Positions 1 to 6,897 of a stretch of DNA of 9,104 nt are shown one piece after another. Origin of the DNA: Mycoplasmataceae bacterium. Lineage in GTDB: Bacteria; Bacillota_I; Bacilli_A; Mycoplasmatales; Hepatoplasmataceae. Each line of letters opens with the position of its first letter. Position 1 is the first letter of the stretch. The stretch lies in contig JABSQC010000018.1 of the NCBI GenBank assembly GCA_013214845.1, positions 1-9,104 on the forward strand, read 5' to 3'. A program made the position numbers and the translations under genes. The notes beneath the pieces are model-generated. The model worked only from the letters and a program-made list of their open reading frames with translations. It was not told the DNA's origin and did not search any database.

Positions 1-561
1 GTAAATAATTAAATCATTGAAATCTAAGATTTGATTATTTTTTTGATACTCAATATACATCGCATATATCTTTGCAAAAATATCATTTTGTATTAAATCT
101 TGAACTGTATTGCTTTCACTTTCCTCTCTTTTTAATTTCTTTGATTCAATATAGTTTAGAGAATCATAATATGATACTTCTTTAGGAGACACTTGCAACT
201 CTTTGTAAAATTTTTTTAAAATGTTTTTTTGATCGTTTACATCTAATATAGTAAAGTTTCTTTCTAATTCAATGTCTGCTCCTGTTACTTTAAGCATGTA
301 GTTACAAAGTCCATGAAATGTAAAAAAATTAACTTTTGTTTCATATCCCAAAAGTTCATTAGTTCTTTGTTTCATTTCCTGAGCTGCCTTATTTGTAAAA
401 GTAAGTGCAAGTATATTTCATGGTTCCACACCTTCATCAATTAAGTGCTTTATTTTTTCAGTAAGTGTTCTTGTTTTACCTGTACCTGGACCAGCAATTA
501 TTCTTGTGTAACCCTCTTTTCTTTTTACAGCTTCATCTTGCTCTTTATTTAATTTGCTCAT
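1..561 (-). CDS. UvrD/PcrA-type (superfamily 1) DNA helicase, N-terminal part, cut by window edge
   Basis: Partial gene: the first 187 codons, with the rest beyond the left edge. SF1A helicases unwind duplex DNA 3'-5' using ATP in repair and recombination. Seen: a Q-motif-like start (LNKEQDEAV, residues 4-12), Walker A AGPGTGKT at 23-30, motif Ia LTFTNKAA at 53-60, TFHGLC at 81-86, and LDFNDLI at 179-185, the usual lead-in to motif II. Residue 48 (Trp) is encoded by TGA. The ATG lies inside the last codons of the upstream nuclease gene (17-base overlap), so translational coupling is likely; an AAGGG about 12 bases upstream is a poor Shine-Dalgarno. The Walker A reads GPGTGKT, where typical PcrA/UvrD has GAGSGKT, so this may be a specialised paralogue and not the housekeeping PcrA. 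Motifs II-VI cannot be seen, so no gene symbol is given. Confidence 0.9.
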
Positions 562-1315
562 CTTTATAATTTTCCCTTGCTTTTTCTAAAACTGAAAATA
601 CATCATTTTCTTGCATATGAGATATATCTACCTTCTTAAAGACATTATTATATTTGTCTATTTGGTTTCCATATAATTCTAATGTTACTTTTAAATTAAG
701 TTTATTACTTAAGAACATAATTAATTGCTTCATTGCCAAAGCATATATATTTAGCTGATAAGTTAGATACTCTCTTTTATCTCTCTTAGAAACTTTATGG
801 TCAATCATTTTTATTACTAATTCATCATCTTGTATACTAAAGTCTAATAAATCAATCATTCCAACAACCTTGTTCTTAGGATCTCAAATTATTACCTCTC
901 TAAAATTATTTACAGATATATTAAATATTCTTGATAGATTAGCTTCATATTCTAAATTCTCTTTAAGTTCAATTTCTTTGTGTATTCTTGTTCCATCTGC
1001 AGCTGCTTTTTTTAGAACATATGAAGGTATATCTAACGTAGAAAAATTGAACTTAGAGTCATAATTTTTCATGTAGTTTGTAGCACTTCAGGCAAGTTCA
1101 TCATTTATTTTTGTTTTATTACCTGATGTGTCTTCAAAAAAGTACTTATGTGTTTCATCTACTAAGTACATTTTTGATTTGGTTTCATTTAATCAGTTAA
1201 AATTCTCATTATTTTGAAAAAATATTTTAAGAGAATCTTCATTACTATCCATTTTATCTTGAAAATCAGATAGACATTGCATTAAATCTAAATTACTTAC
1301 TTTACCTTTACTCAT
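545..1315 (-). CDS. RecB/Cas4-like PD-(D/E)XK nuclease
   Basis: A protein of 256 residues, readable only with TGA as Trp (residues 41, 76 and 144). The complete core of the RecB/AddB/Cas4 nuclease group is visible in order: GTRIH (108-112, the GxxxH motif), E140, GMID (152-155, catalytic Asp), IDHK (171-174, the D-x-K pair) and QLNIY (187-191, the QxxxY motif). The N-terminal 75 residues resemble the beta-hairpin lead-in of phage-type exonucleases, which is a weaker impression. Family members are Mg2+-dependent DNA exo- or endonucleases. The stop overlaps the start of the helicase gene by 17 bases, suggesting the two products work as a helicase-nuclease pair; this is inference. A 25-base gap separates it from the RDD gene. 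An AGGA 14 bases before the ATG is far for a Shine-Dalgarno, so reinitiation after the RDD gene is plausible. It carries no C4 iron-sulfur cysteine set as in Cas4. Confidence 0.85.
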
Positions 1316-1340
1316 GATTTGTTATTCATTCCTATCTATA

Positions 1341-2723
1341 TTATTTTTTTGTTTTATCAGAATCACTTTTTTTATTTGAATTACCTTTCTTAGTAATATC
1401 ATCTTTAAAAGTTGGTTCAATTAATACGCTACCATCTTTTGTTGTTGTTATTTTAGGTTTGTTCTTTTTAGTTTCGCTATCTTTTTTAGTTTCAGTTGGT
1501 TTTTCTTTTGTGTCTTTCTTAGTCTCATCTTTTTTAACTGAATTTTCTTTTGTAGTTTTTTCTTCTATTATTGTACTACCAGTTTTAGAAACATCATTAG
1601 GATGACTTGGTTCAACTGTAGGTAATTCATCTTTATTATCTGCAATAGGTTTTAACTTACTTTCATCTGGGTTATCACCAACATTAGCTGTTGTTGGTTT
1701 ATACATTCTATTTAAATCAACAATTACAGTTTTTGCTGCAATATCATGTATACCCAATTTGCCTTTAGACACACCAATAGCAACAAATAGTAATAATCAT
1801 CAAATTCTTTGAATTATTTGTATTATGAAAGCAGAATAAGAAGCATTCAATTTAGATTCTACTATCATACTAGGTTCAGCTGATGCAACATTTTGTGCAT
1901 AGGATGTAATCATGTCATTTCACCCAGAGTTAATAAATTCTTTAAAACTATCATTGTTAGAATTTAATATTAGTACATTTCCATCAAAGTAAAGTAAACC
2001 TTGATCAAATGCTTCAAATGAGTTGATATCAACAAGTATGTCATAAGCTCTTTTTTCATCACCTGTTAATGTTGCTTTAATTACATCACTACTTGATGTA
2101 GAGTATCATTTATCCATTTCCGATAGGTATTTATCCATATCACTCATTAAAGTTTTGAAATCATCAGTAGAATGAGATTCTAAGTAAAAACCTTGAAATC
2201 CACTAGTTTCTCCTCCTGTTAACTTTAAGATTGCATTACCAGCATCATTTATAAAAACGTTGTATTCAGAAAAAGCGGTCAAGTAATCTATACCGGAACA
2301 TAATATTATAAGATTAACTATAATTGCCACTAAAGTAACAATTGACTCTCTTATTAATACTCCTTTCCATACTGATTGTCCATCCATAAACATTGGTTGA
2401 ATTCTAAAAATCTTTTTCATCAATGTTTGTCCATCTCAAAGAATTGGTATAACCATAAACATAATTATTGGTCCAACTACTGCTAATACTTGAGATAAAA
2501 TAAATGATCAATTGCTGCTAGGTTCAAATAATCTTAAGTATCCCTCTTGGTAATATGCTGTCACATAAACTATTGAAAAAATTATTGAAGGCAAAATTGC
2601 AATAATGAAATCAACAACTCTAACAAGCATTCTTTTTCAAGCTCCTGCGGGATATACAATTTTTCCTTCTCCAGTATAATAAAAAGCTCTACCATTTACG
2701 TCTAAATTTATCTTAGTAGCCAT
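1341..2723 (-). CDS. RDD-family membrane protein with external insertion and lysine-rich tail
   Basis: A protein of 460 residues with seven Trp encoded by TGA and one by TGG. RDD hallmarks are visible: RMLVRVVDF entering the first membrane helix (about 35-55), a second helix (about 74-96), the polar turn DGQTLMKKIFRI (97-108), a third helix (about 124-144), a final helix (about 298-318) and the diagnostic KGKLGIHDIAAKTVIVD (320-336). RDD proteins are poorly characterised; some are linked to ion transport. Two features are unusual. About 150 residues sit between the third and fourth helices, predicted outside the cell if the N-terminus is inside. A cytoplasmic tail (338-460) of K, T, E and D contains TKKD-like runs and a duplicated 14-residue motif. 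The start is the ATG right after folD; it has no Shine-Dalgarno but a TATAAT six bases upstream. The family is fairly sure; the function is unknown. Confidence 0.8.
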
Positions 2724-2729
2724 AACAAA

Positions 2730-2735
2730 ATTATA
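2730..2735 (-). promoter_or_regulatory. Predicted -10 box (TATAAT) of a leaderless RDD-nuclease-helicase transcript
   Basis: A perfect TATAAT with TTTGTT between it and the ATG. It sits in the 15-base gap after folD. A start seven bases after the box would fall on the A of the ATG, and no Shine-Dalgarno is present. A TTGAAT lies 15 bases upstream as a possible weak -35. The same geometry occurs before three other genes in the window. Confidence 0.6.
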
Positions 2736-2738
2736 TTA

Positions 2739-3560
2739 CTATTTGATGATATTCAACATCAAGAATGCAACAGTTAGTGGTCCAACTGAATTAGTAGGTG
2801 GTGTTACATAAGTTGCTTTTCCAATAGTTGATTTGTAATCAATATCTCCGTAAATTTTTCCATTTTCCTTAGTAACTCCTACATCTACTAAGACAGAACC
2901 TTCTTTTATATCATCAGCTTTAATTAAATGTTTTACTCCAGTTGCAGAAATTAGCACATCAGCATTCTTAGTATAGTTTTTTAAATCTTTTGTGTATTTA
3001 TTTGCAATTGTAACAGTTGCGTTTTTGTTTATAAGCAATGATGAAAGAGGTTTACCAACTATCATACTATCACCTATTACTAAAACATTTTTCCCAACTA
3101 AATCTATATTATAAAATTCTAGTAGCTTTATAATTCCAGCAGCAGTACATGATGCTTTATTTCCTTTACCTCAAAGATTTATTCCTACATTATATGGATT
3201 GACTTGATCAACATCTTTTGATGGTGATATTCTACTTGAAACTAAAAACTCATCAAATTTTTTATTTAATGGGAACTGAGTAAGTATTCCATTAACCGAT
3301 GTATCGTTATTTAAGTCATCTATAAGTTGTAAAAGTTGTTCTTGATTAATTTCATCATCATTATATTTATGTAAATCAAATTCAATACCTAACTCAACTG
3401 CTTTTTTTCTTTTTATATTTACGTATATTTCAGAAGAGGGATTATTACCAATCAAGATTACTGATAGTTTGTACTTACCATTATATGAAGTTATCTTTTC
3501 CTTGATTTCCTTGTAAATATTCTCTACAATTTTTTCTGAAGTCATTAGCTGAGTTTTCAT
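2739..3560 (-). CDS. folD: Bifunctional methylenetetrahydrofolate dehydrogenase / methenyltetrahydrofolate cyclohydrolase
   Basis: A protein of 273 residues, close to the usual 280-300. FolD interconverts 5,10-methylene- and 10-formyl-tetrahydrofolate in the cytoplasm, feeding formylation of initiator tRNA and nucleotide synthesis. Seen: SSEIYVNIKRKKA (42-54) with catalytic Tyr46 and Lys50, GILTQFPL (91-98) with Gln95, PSKDVD (113-118) with Asp118, the Rossmann segment VLVIGDSMIVGKP (159-171) and C-terminal VGPLTVAFLMLN (259-270). Trp130 is encoded by TGA. Several normally conserved positions differ: GRS is GDS (163-165), CTP is CTA (138-140), and PGGVGP is TNSVGP (256-261). The ATG follows the tsaD stop by 13 bases, lacks a Shine-Dalgarno and has TATAAT six bases upstream, so it may have its own leaderless start. 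The family assignment is secure; cofactor preference is open. Confidence 0.93.
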
Positions 3561-3566
3561 ATTTAC

Positions 3567-3572
3567 ATTATA
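3567..3572 (-). promoter_or_regulatory. Predicted -10 box (TATAAT) of a leaderless folD transcript
   Basis: A perfect TATAAT immediately after the tsaD stop codon, with GTAAAT between it and the folD ATG. No Shine-Dalgarno and no convincing -35 are visible. The distance predicts transcription starting on the A of the ATG. Confidence 0.55.
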
Positions 3573-3573
3573 T

Positions 3574-4551
3574 TTAATTTCATTTATTTCTTGGAAAACT
3601 ATCTATATTTAGATTTGCGACATTCTCTTTTTTAAGGAATATTTTTATATATGCAAGATTTCCTATCATTGCAGCATTATCTTTACAATATTTCAATTCT
3701 GGATATAAAACATTATCGCCTACTTTAGAAAGTTCTGTCCTTAAAAGAGAGTTGGCACTAACTCCTCCTGCAACCATTACTTCCTCATATTTTTTGTCAT
3801 AAACCTTTTTTAAATTCCATATTATTTGCTCTACAGCAGCTTTTTGAAATGAAGATGCAATAACTTCTTTGCTATATTTCTTAGTTTCAATCTCTCTTCT
3901 TACCTGAGACTTTAGACCTGAGTAAGACATTTTTCCATCTTTAAGTTTAGAAACTTTAAAGTTAATATCTGTCTTATTGCTATCATATATTGAATCTATT
4001 ATAGGGCCGCCTGGGTAGCCTAATTTTAGCATCTTTCCAACTTTGTCAAAGCATTCTCCAATTGTGTCATCACTTGTTTTTGAAATAATATTGTACTTAA
4101 AATTATTTATTTCAACAATCTCTGTATGACCGCCTGAGACTATAACTCCTAGTCTTTTTTTTCTAAATAAATCTTTTGGAATATCTTTATCTATATAAGA
4201 ACTATATAAATGTGCCTCTATGTGATTTATTGGAATTAATGGAATTTCTAGATATTGAGACAAAGTTTTTGCAGTAATTAAACCAATTTGAAGCGTATTT
4301 ACAAGGCCTGGTCCTTGTGCAAAAGCAATATAGTCTAAATCACTATATTTAATTTGTGCATTATTTATAGCTCTCTCAATAAGTGTATTAATGTGACTTA
4401 AGTGAACTCTTGAAGCAATTTCGGGAATTACACCACCATATTTTTTATGTTCTTTTATTTGAGAATAAAGAAAATTGGATATAACTTTATTATCTTTTAA
4501 TACTGCAATACCAGTATCGTCACAAGAAGTTTCAATCGCTAATATGTACAT
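3574..4551 (-). CDS. tsaD: tRNA N6-threonylcarbamoyladenosine transferase TsaD (Kae1/Gcp family)
   Basis: A protein of 325 residues, slightly under the usual 335-345. TsaD transfers the threonylcarbamoyl group from TC-AMP to A37 of ANN-decoding tRNAs, in a complex with TsaB and TsaE. Seen: the N-terminal ASKHA signature AIETSCDDTG (5-14), AQGPGLVNTLQIG (78-90), the metal-binding HIEAH (110-114), VSGGHTEIV (138-146), the lid region GECFDKVGKMLKLGYPGGP (165-183), MSYSGLKSQV (208-217) and AGGVSAN (261-267) with Asp291 as third metal ligand. Read with code 4, the apparent TGA end (3580-3582) is Trp and the true stop is TAA two codons later. The ATG shares one base with the tsaB stop (TAATG), and an AAGAGG about eight bases upstream is one of the few good Shine-Dalgarno sequences here. 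It is co-transcribed with tsaB. Confidence 0.96.
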
Positions 4552-5066
4552 TAAACTACCCTCTTCTTATATAAAGGTTTCAAATTGAAATTGCTGTGAA
4601 ATCTCCTTATATTAAAAGTAATATTTTCTTCATTTACATCTTCATATGTAGTTATTCAATTTTCTTTTATCTTATTTTCATTTATAAGTTTTATCCTATA
4701 GGGAGTTCTATAATAATATTTTCCACCTTTTGCATCTATAGCTGTCTTATCATTCCTATTCTTTTTAAGAAATTCTAATGATGATAATGAAAATATTTTA
4801 AGTTCGGGGTTTATATTTTTAACTGTGTTTGCTATGAGAACAGATATTTTCACTCCTGTAAAAGATCCGGGACCATTAACTACATAGAATGAAGATATAT
4901 CTTTAAAAGAAATTTTATTTTTATCTAAAATTTTTTGAATCTCGCTATTTGTAACTTCTGTTAAATTTCTCTCACATTTCATTTTTAAAAAATCTAAAAC
5001 TTTGTAATCTTGATCTATTAATGAAAGAATTAAATACTGATTACTTGTGTCTATTAAAATCTTCAT
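4551..5066 (-). CDS. tsaB: t6A biosynthesis protein TsaB, short form
   Basis: A protein of 171 residues; family members usually have about 220-240. TsaB is the inactive ASKHA paralogue that dimerises with TsaD as scaffold of the t6A complex. Seen: LIDTSNQ (4-10), the diagnostic VNGPGSFTGVKI (63-74), IDAKGGKYYY (110-119), matching the usual DAR..EVY segment, and a terminal KPLYKK (163-168) equivalent to the family's PLYLR ending. N-terminal domain and terminus are therefore both present, and the missing length lies between them. Trp137 is encoded by TGA and would truncate the protein under the standard code. The gene starts one base after the preceding stop and ends overlapping the tsaD ATG, so translation is likely coupled. 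No clear Shine-Dalgarno is seen. Confidence 0.9.
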
Positions 5067-5067
5067 T

Positions 5068-5487
5068 TTATTTAAAGTAAGCTCTTTCTAAAAGCTCTTC
5101 ATCTCCGTTTTTCTCTTTAATTATATTTAACATTTTAGTAATTTTATTACTATTTACATCAATAACATAGTAAAATGTGCCGCTAATAGTTAAGTCTTCA
5201 TTATTTAGATAGTATTCATTTATGTATGAAACTGATATTTTTACTTGTTTTGAATCAAAAGATATCGTTTTATAATCTATATTCTTTTGATTAAATGAAT
5301 CCAAATTAGTTAACCATTTTTTAATAGAATTAACAAAATCTTCTTTTAAAACTTTGGTTTCTTCAGTAGTGTTTATTCCGTCTATTATCTGTGTAATAAT
5401 TTTATCTGATAAAAATGAACTCATTAATGTAAAGTTTTTTTCAGTAATAGATCTATTGTATTTTTTTACTAAATTTATATGCTCCAT
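5068..5487 (-). CDS. Small protein of unknown function between tsaE and tsaB, possibly NTF2-like
   Basis: A protein of 139 residues that I do not recognise with certainty. Its shape is an N-terminal helical stretch (LVKKYNRSITEKNFTLMSSF, 6-25) followed by an amphipathic helix and then alternating beta strands (KQVKISVSYINEYYL, then LTISGTFYYVIDV, then ITKMLNIIKEK). This order of helices and then a curved sheet resembles the NTF2/SnoaL-like fold; that is an impression from pattern only. No signal peptide or membrane helix is present, so it should be cytoplasmic. Its one Trp is TGG. The ATG directly follows the tsaE stop with no spacer, and a good GGAG lies six bases upstream inside tsaE. The position implies co-expression with the t6A genes, but a role in that pathway is unproven. 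Confidence 0.8.
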   Translation of the reverse strand: MEHINLVKKYNRSITEKNFTLMSSFLSDKIITQIIDGINTTEETKVLKEDFVNSIKKWLTNLDSFNQKNIDYKTISFDSKQVKISVSYINEYYLNNEDLTISGTFYYVIDVNSNKITKMLNIIKEKNGDEELLERAYFK

Positions 5488-5497
5488 TTATTTCTCC
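5484..5497 (-). promoter_or_regulatory. Strong Shine-Dalgarno (GGAG) at the tsaE/hypothetical junction
   Basis: GGAG followed by AAATAA and ATG, read on the minus strand. The sequence overlaps the last codons and stop of tsaE and fixes the start of the following gene. It contrasts with the neighbouring leaderless-type starts, as expected for a gene internal to an operon. Confidence 0.65.
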
Positions 5498-5871
5498 AAT
5501 AATCTATATATTCTTTCATTATTCTTTTCACTTATATGAATTTCTAATCTCTTAATTTTCTTTAATGATTTTAAATTAGACGGTCATTCTATAAATAATA
5601 TTTTCCCTTCTAATATATCATCAGATACAAGTGACTTTACAAGTGATTTGTCAGCATCTCTGTACAAGTCATAATGAGATATATGCAAGTCATTAACAAC
5701 ATATTCCTTTTTTATCGAAAAAGTTGGTGAATTTATTGTCTCATTACATCCTATATATTCCATAAAGTTTTTAAAAAAATGCGTCTTTCCTGAACCCAAG
5801 TTCCCTATTAAAAAAACAACATTATTGTTTTTGATATATTCCTCAACTTTCTGAAATAGATTTTTATCCAT
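5488..5871 (-). CDS. tsaE: t6A biosynthesis ATPase TsaE (YjeE family)
   Basis: A protein of 127 residues, slightly short because the N-terminus before the P-loop is compact (the family is usually 140-160). TsaE binds and hydrolyses ATP and is needed for turnover of the TsaB-TsaD complex making t6A37. Seen: the P-loop GNLGSGKT (23-30), SPTF (48-51), HYDLYR (66-71) with the conserved Asp and Tyr, and FIEWP (93-97), whose Trp is encoded by TGA. After it come about 30 residues ending in a TAA directly before the next ATG. It heads the minus-strand block. There is no Shine-Dalgarno, but TATAAT lies exactly six bases before the ATG, suggesting a leaderless mRNA. In-frame sequence upstream reaches a stop without another ATG, which supports this start. 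Confidence 0.93.
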
Positions 5872-5877
5872 AGTAAT

Positions 5878-5883
5878 ATTATA
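5878..5883 (-). promoter_or_regulatory. Predicted -10 box (TATAAT) of a leaderless tsaE transcript
   Basis: A perfect TATAAT with ATTACT between it and the tsaE ATG. This is the only plausible promoter for the eight-gene minus-strand block in a true intergenic region, so it is the best supported of the four. No consensus -35 is seen 16-18 bases upstream, which is common in Mollicutes. Confidence 0.65.
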
Positions 5884-5932
5884 GTTACTTAATATATATA
5901 GAGATATTTAATATCATGTAATCTCAAACATA

Positions 5933-5968
5933 TTTTAAATTATCAATTATAAATTTAATTGTTTAAAA
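5933..5968. repeat. Inverted repeat in the divergent promoter region
   Basis: CAATTA (5944-5949) and TAATTG (5956-5961) are perfect 6-base arms around a 6-base loop. They are flanked by a second matching pair, TTTTAAA (5933-5939) and TTTAAAA (5962-5968), with a 4-base bulge on the left side only. It lies between the two divergent -10 boxes. It could be an operator, but the sequence is so AT-rich that chance is a real alternative. Confidence 0.35.
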
Positions 5969-5991
5969 AAATATTATTATATAGAAAGAAA

Positions 5992-5997
5992 TATAAT
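5992..5997 (+). promoter_or_regulatory. Predicted -10 box (TATAAT) of the phosphoesterase gene
   Basis: A perfect TATAAT 29 bases before the ATG, giving an expected leader of about 23 bases that contains a GAGG Shine-Dalgarno (6014-6017) about nine bases before the start. No consensus -35 is seen at the right distance. It shows that conventional leadered starts coexist here with the leaderless-type ones. Confidence 0.5.
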
Positions 5998-6026
5998 TTT
6001 AGTAATAAGGGTTGAGGTTACTAAAA

Positions 6027-6875
6027 ATGAAAATTAATGTTATTGCAGATGTGCACGGAAGATACAATGCTCTAAAAGAACTTATAAAAATAATGCCTGG
6101 TGCTAATGAAATGGTGCTACTCGGTGATTTAATTGACAGAGGTAGAAATAACGTTGAAGTTATGGAATTTGTAATAAAAAATAACATTAAGTCAGTTCTC
6201 GGTAATCATGACTTCTTGTTCCTTTATTATATGAAAGAAGAGCATGATTTCTTTTCTATGCTATCAAAAGATGATAAAAATATAGTTAAGAATGCATACC
6301 AAGTTGGTCATTTTGGTTTTATTGAAGAAATAGATGAAAAACTAAAAGATGGTAAAGATAAATTTATTCAAGATGTAATTCAATATATAAAAGCAATGCC
6401 TGTGAAAATTGAATATGATGATATATATATTAGTCATACACCATTTATAAAACCTGTAGAAGATATTGTAAAAGTAGCTGGTTTAAAAGAACTTATGTTT
6501 AATAGAGAAGAAATAAATAGCATACCTGATAAATTTCATGTATTTGGTCACATGGGTAGACAAAAAAACTACACATATATTGAAGAAGAAATGAAGGAGT
6601 CTAAGATAACATCTGACTATAATTATAAAGTTGGAAATGCTGTTTGCATAGATGGAATGAAAGACTATTTAATTGGCGCAAATATAGACACAGAAACTCA
6701 TGAAATAGAATTTTATATAGTCAATGGAAATAGAGAGTGAAATGATAATTTTGGAGTAGATTACAATAGAACTCCAAAGGAGTTAAAATCTATAGAAGAA
6801 TTTATTGATAATATAGAATTAAACAGAAAGAAAAGAAAGAAAAAAAGAAGAAGTTCTAGGAATAAAAAAAGATAA
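6027..6875 (+). CDS. PPP-family metallophosphoesterase (ApaH/PrpE/Ser-Thr phosphatase-like) with polybasic C-terminus
   Basis: A protein of 282 residues, with one TGA (6738-6740) read as Trp238; under the standard code it would end there. The dinuclear-metal phosphoesterase signature is complete: DVHGR (8-12), GDLIDRG (33-39), GNHD (59-62), SHT (135-137) and FGHMG (173-177). DxHG with GDxxDRG and GNHD places it in the PPP family, which includes diadenosine tetraphosphatases and protein Ser/Thr phosphatases; motifs alone do not decide the substrate. After the catalytic domain (to about 233) follows a 45-residue extension ending in a dense Lys/Arg run (about 267-282). ATG at 6027 is preferred over an upstream TTG at 6012 because GAGG is suitably spaced before it. 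It is the only plus-strand gene here, divergent from tsaE and convergent with the next block. Confidence 0.88.
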
Positions 6876-6897
6876 CTTGTGTTATCTCTTTTTATTC
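6864..6897. terminator. Bidirectional intrinsic terminator between convergent genes
   Basis: AGATAAC (6870-6876) pairs with GTTATCT (6881-6887) around a TTGT loop. A-rich sequence precedes it and a T-rich run follows on the plus strand; the minus strand mirrors this with seven T after the stem. The phosphoesterase TAA lies inside the left arm, and the minus-strand stop is five bases past the right arm. It should end transcripts from both sides. Confidence 0.75.

Noticed and set aside
870..1064. Small plus-strand open frame within the nuclease gene
   Set aside because: It lies entirely antisense to the conserved nuclease core and has no promoter or ribosome site.
1316..1340. ATG in GGAATGAATAAC before the nuclease start as an alternative start
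   Set aside because: It is out of frame with the nuclease motifs, so it cannot be that gene's start.
884..3560. Apparent frameshifted or split genes (nuclease, RDD protein, folD in pieces)
   Set aside because: Each break is an in-frame TGA at a position fitting Trp, and reading through restores full family-length proteins, so these are intact genes under code 4.
4596..5539. Plus-strand hydrophobic open frames opposite tsaB and the small hypothetical gene
   Set aside because: Their Ile/Phe/Tyr-rich composition is what antisense of an AT-rich, Lys/Asn-rich gene gives; no start signal is present.
6012..6026. Upstream TTG start for the phosphoesterase
   Set aside because: It would add five residues before the first strand and would place the GAGG within the coding region; the ATG at 6027 has this site at a normal distance.
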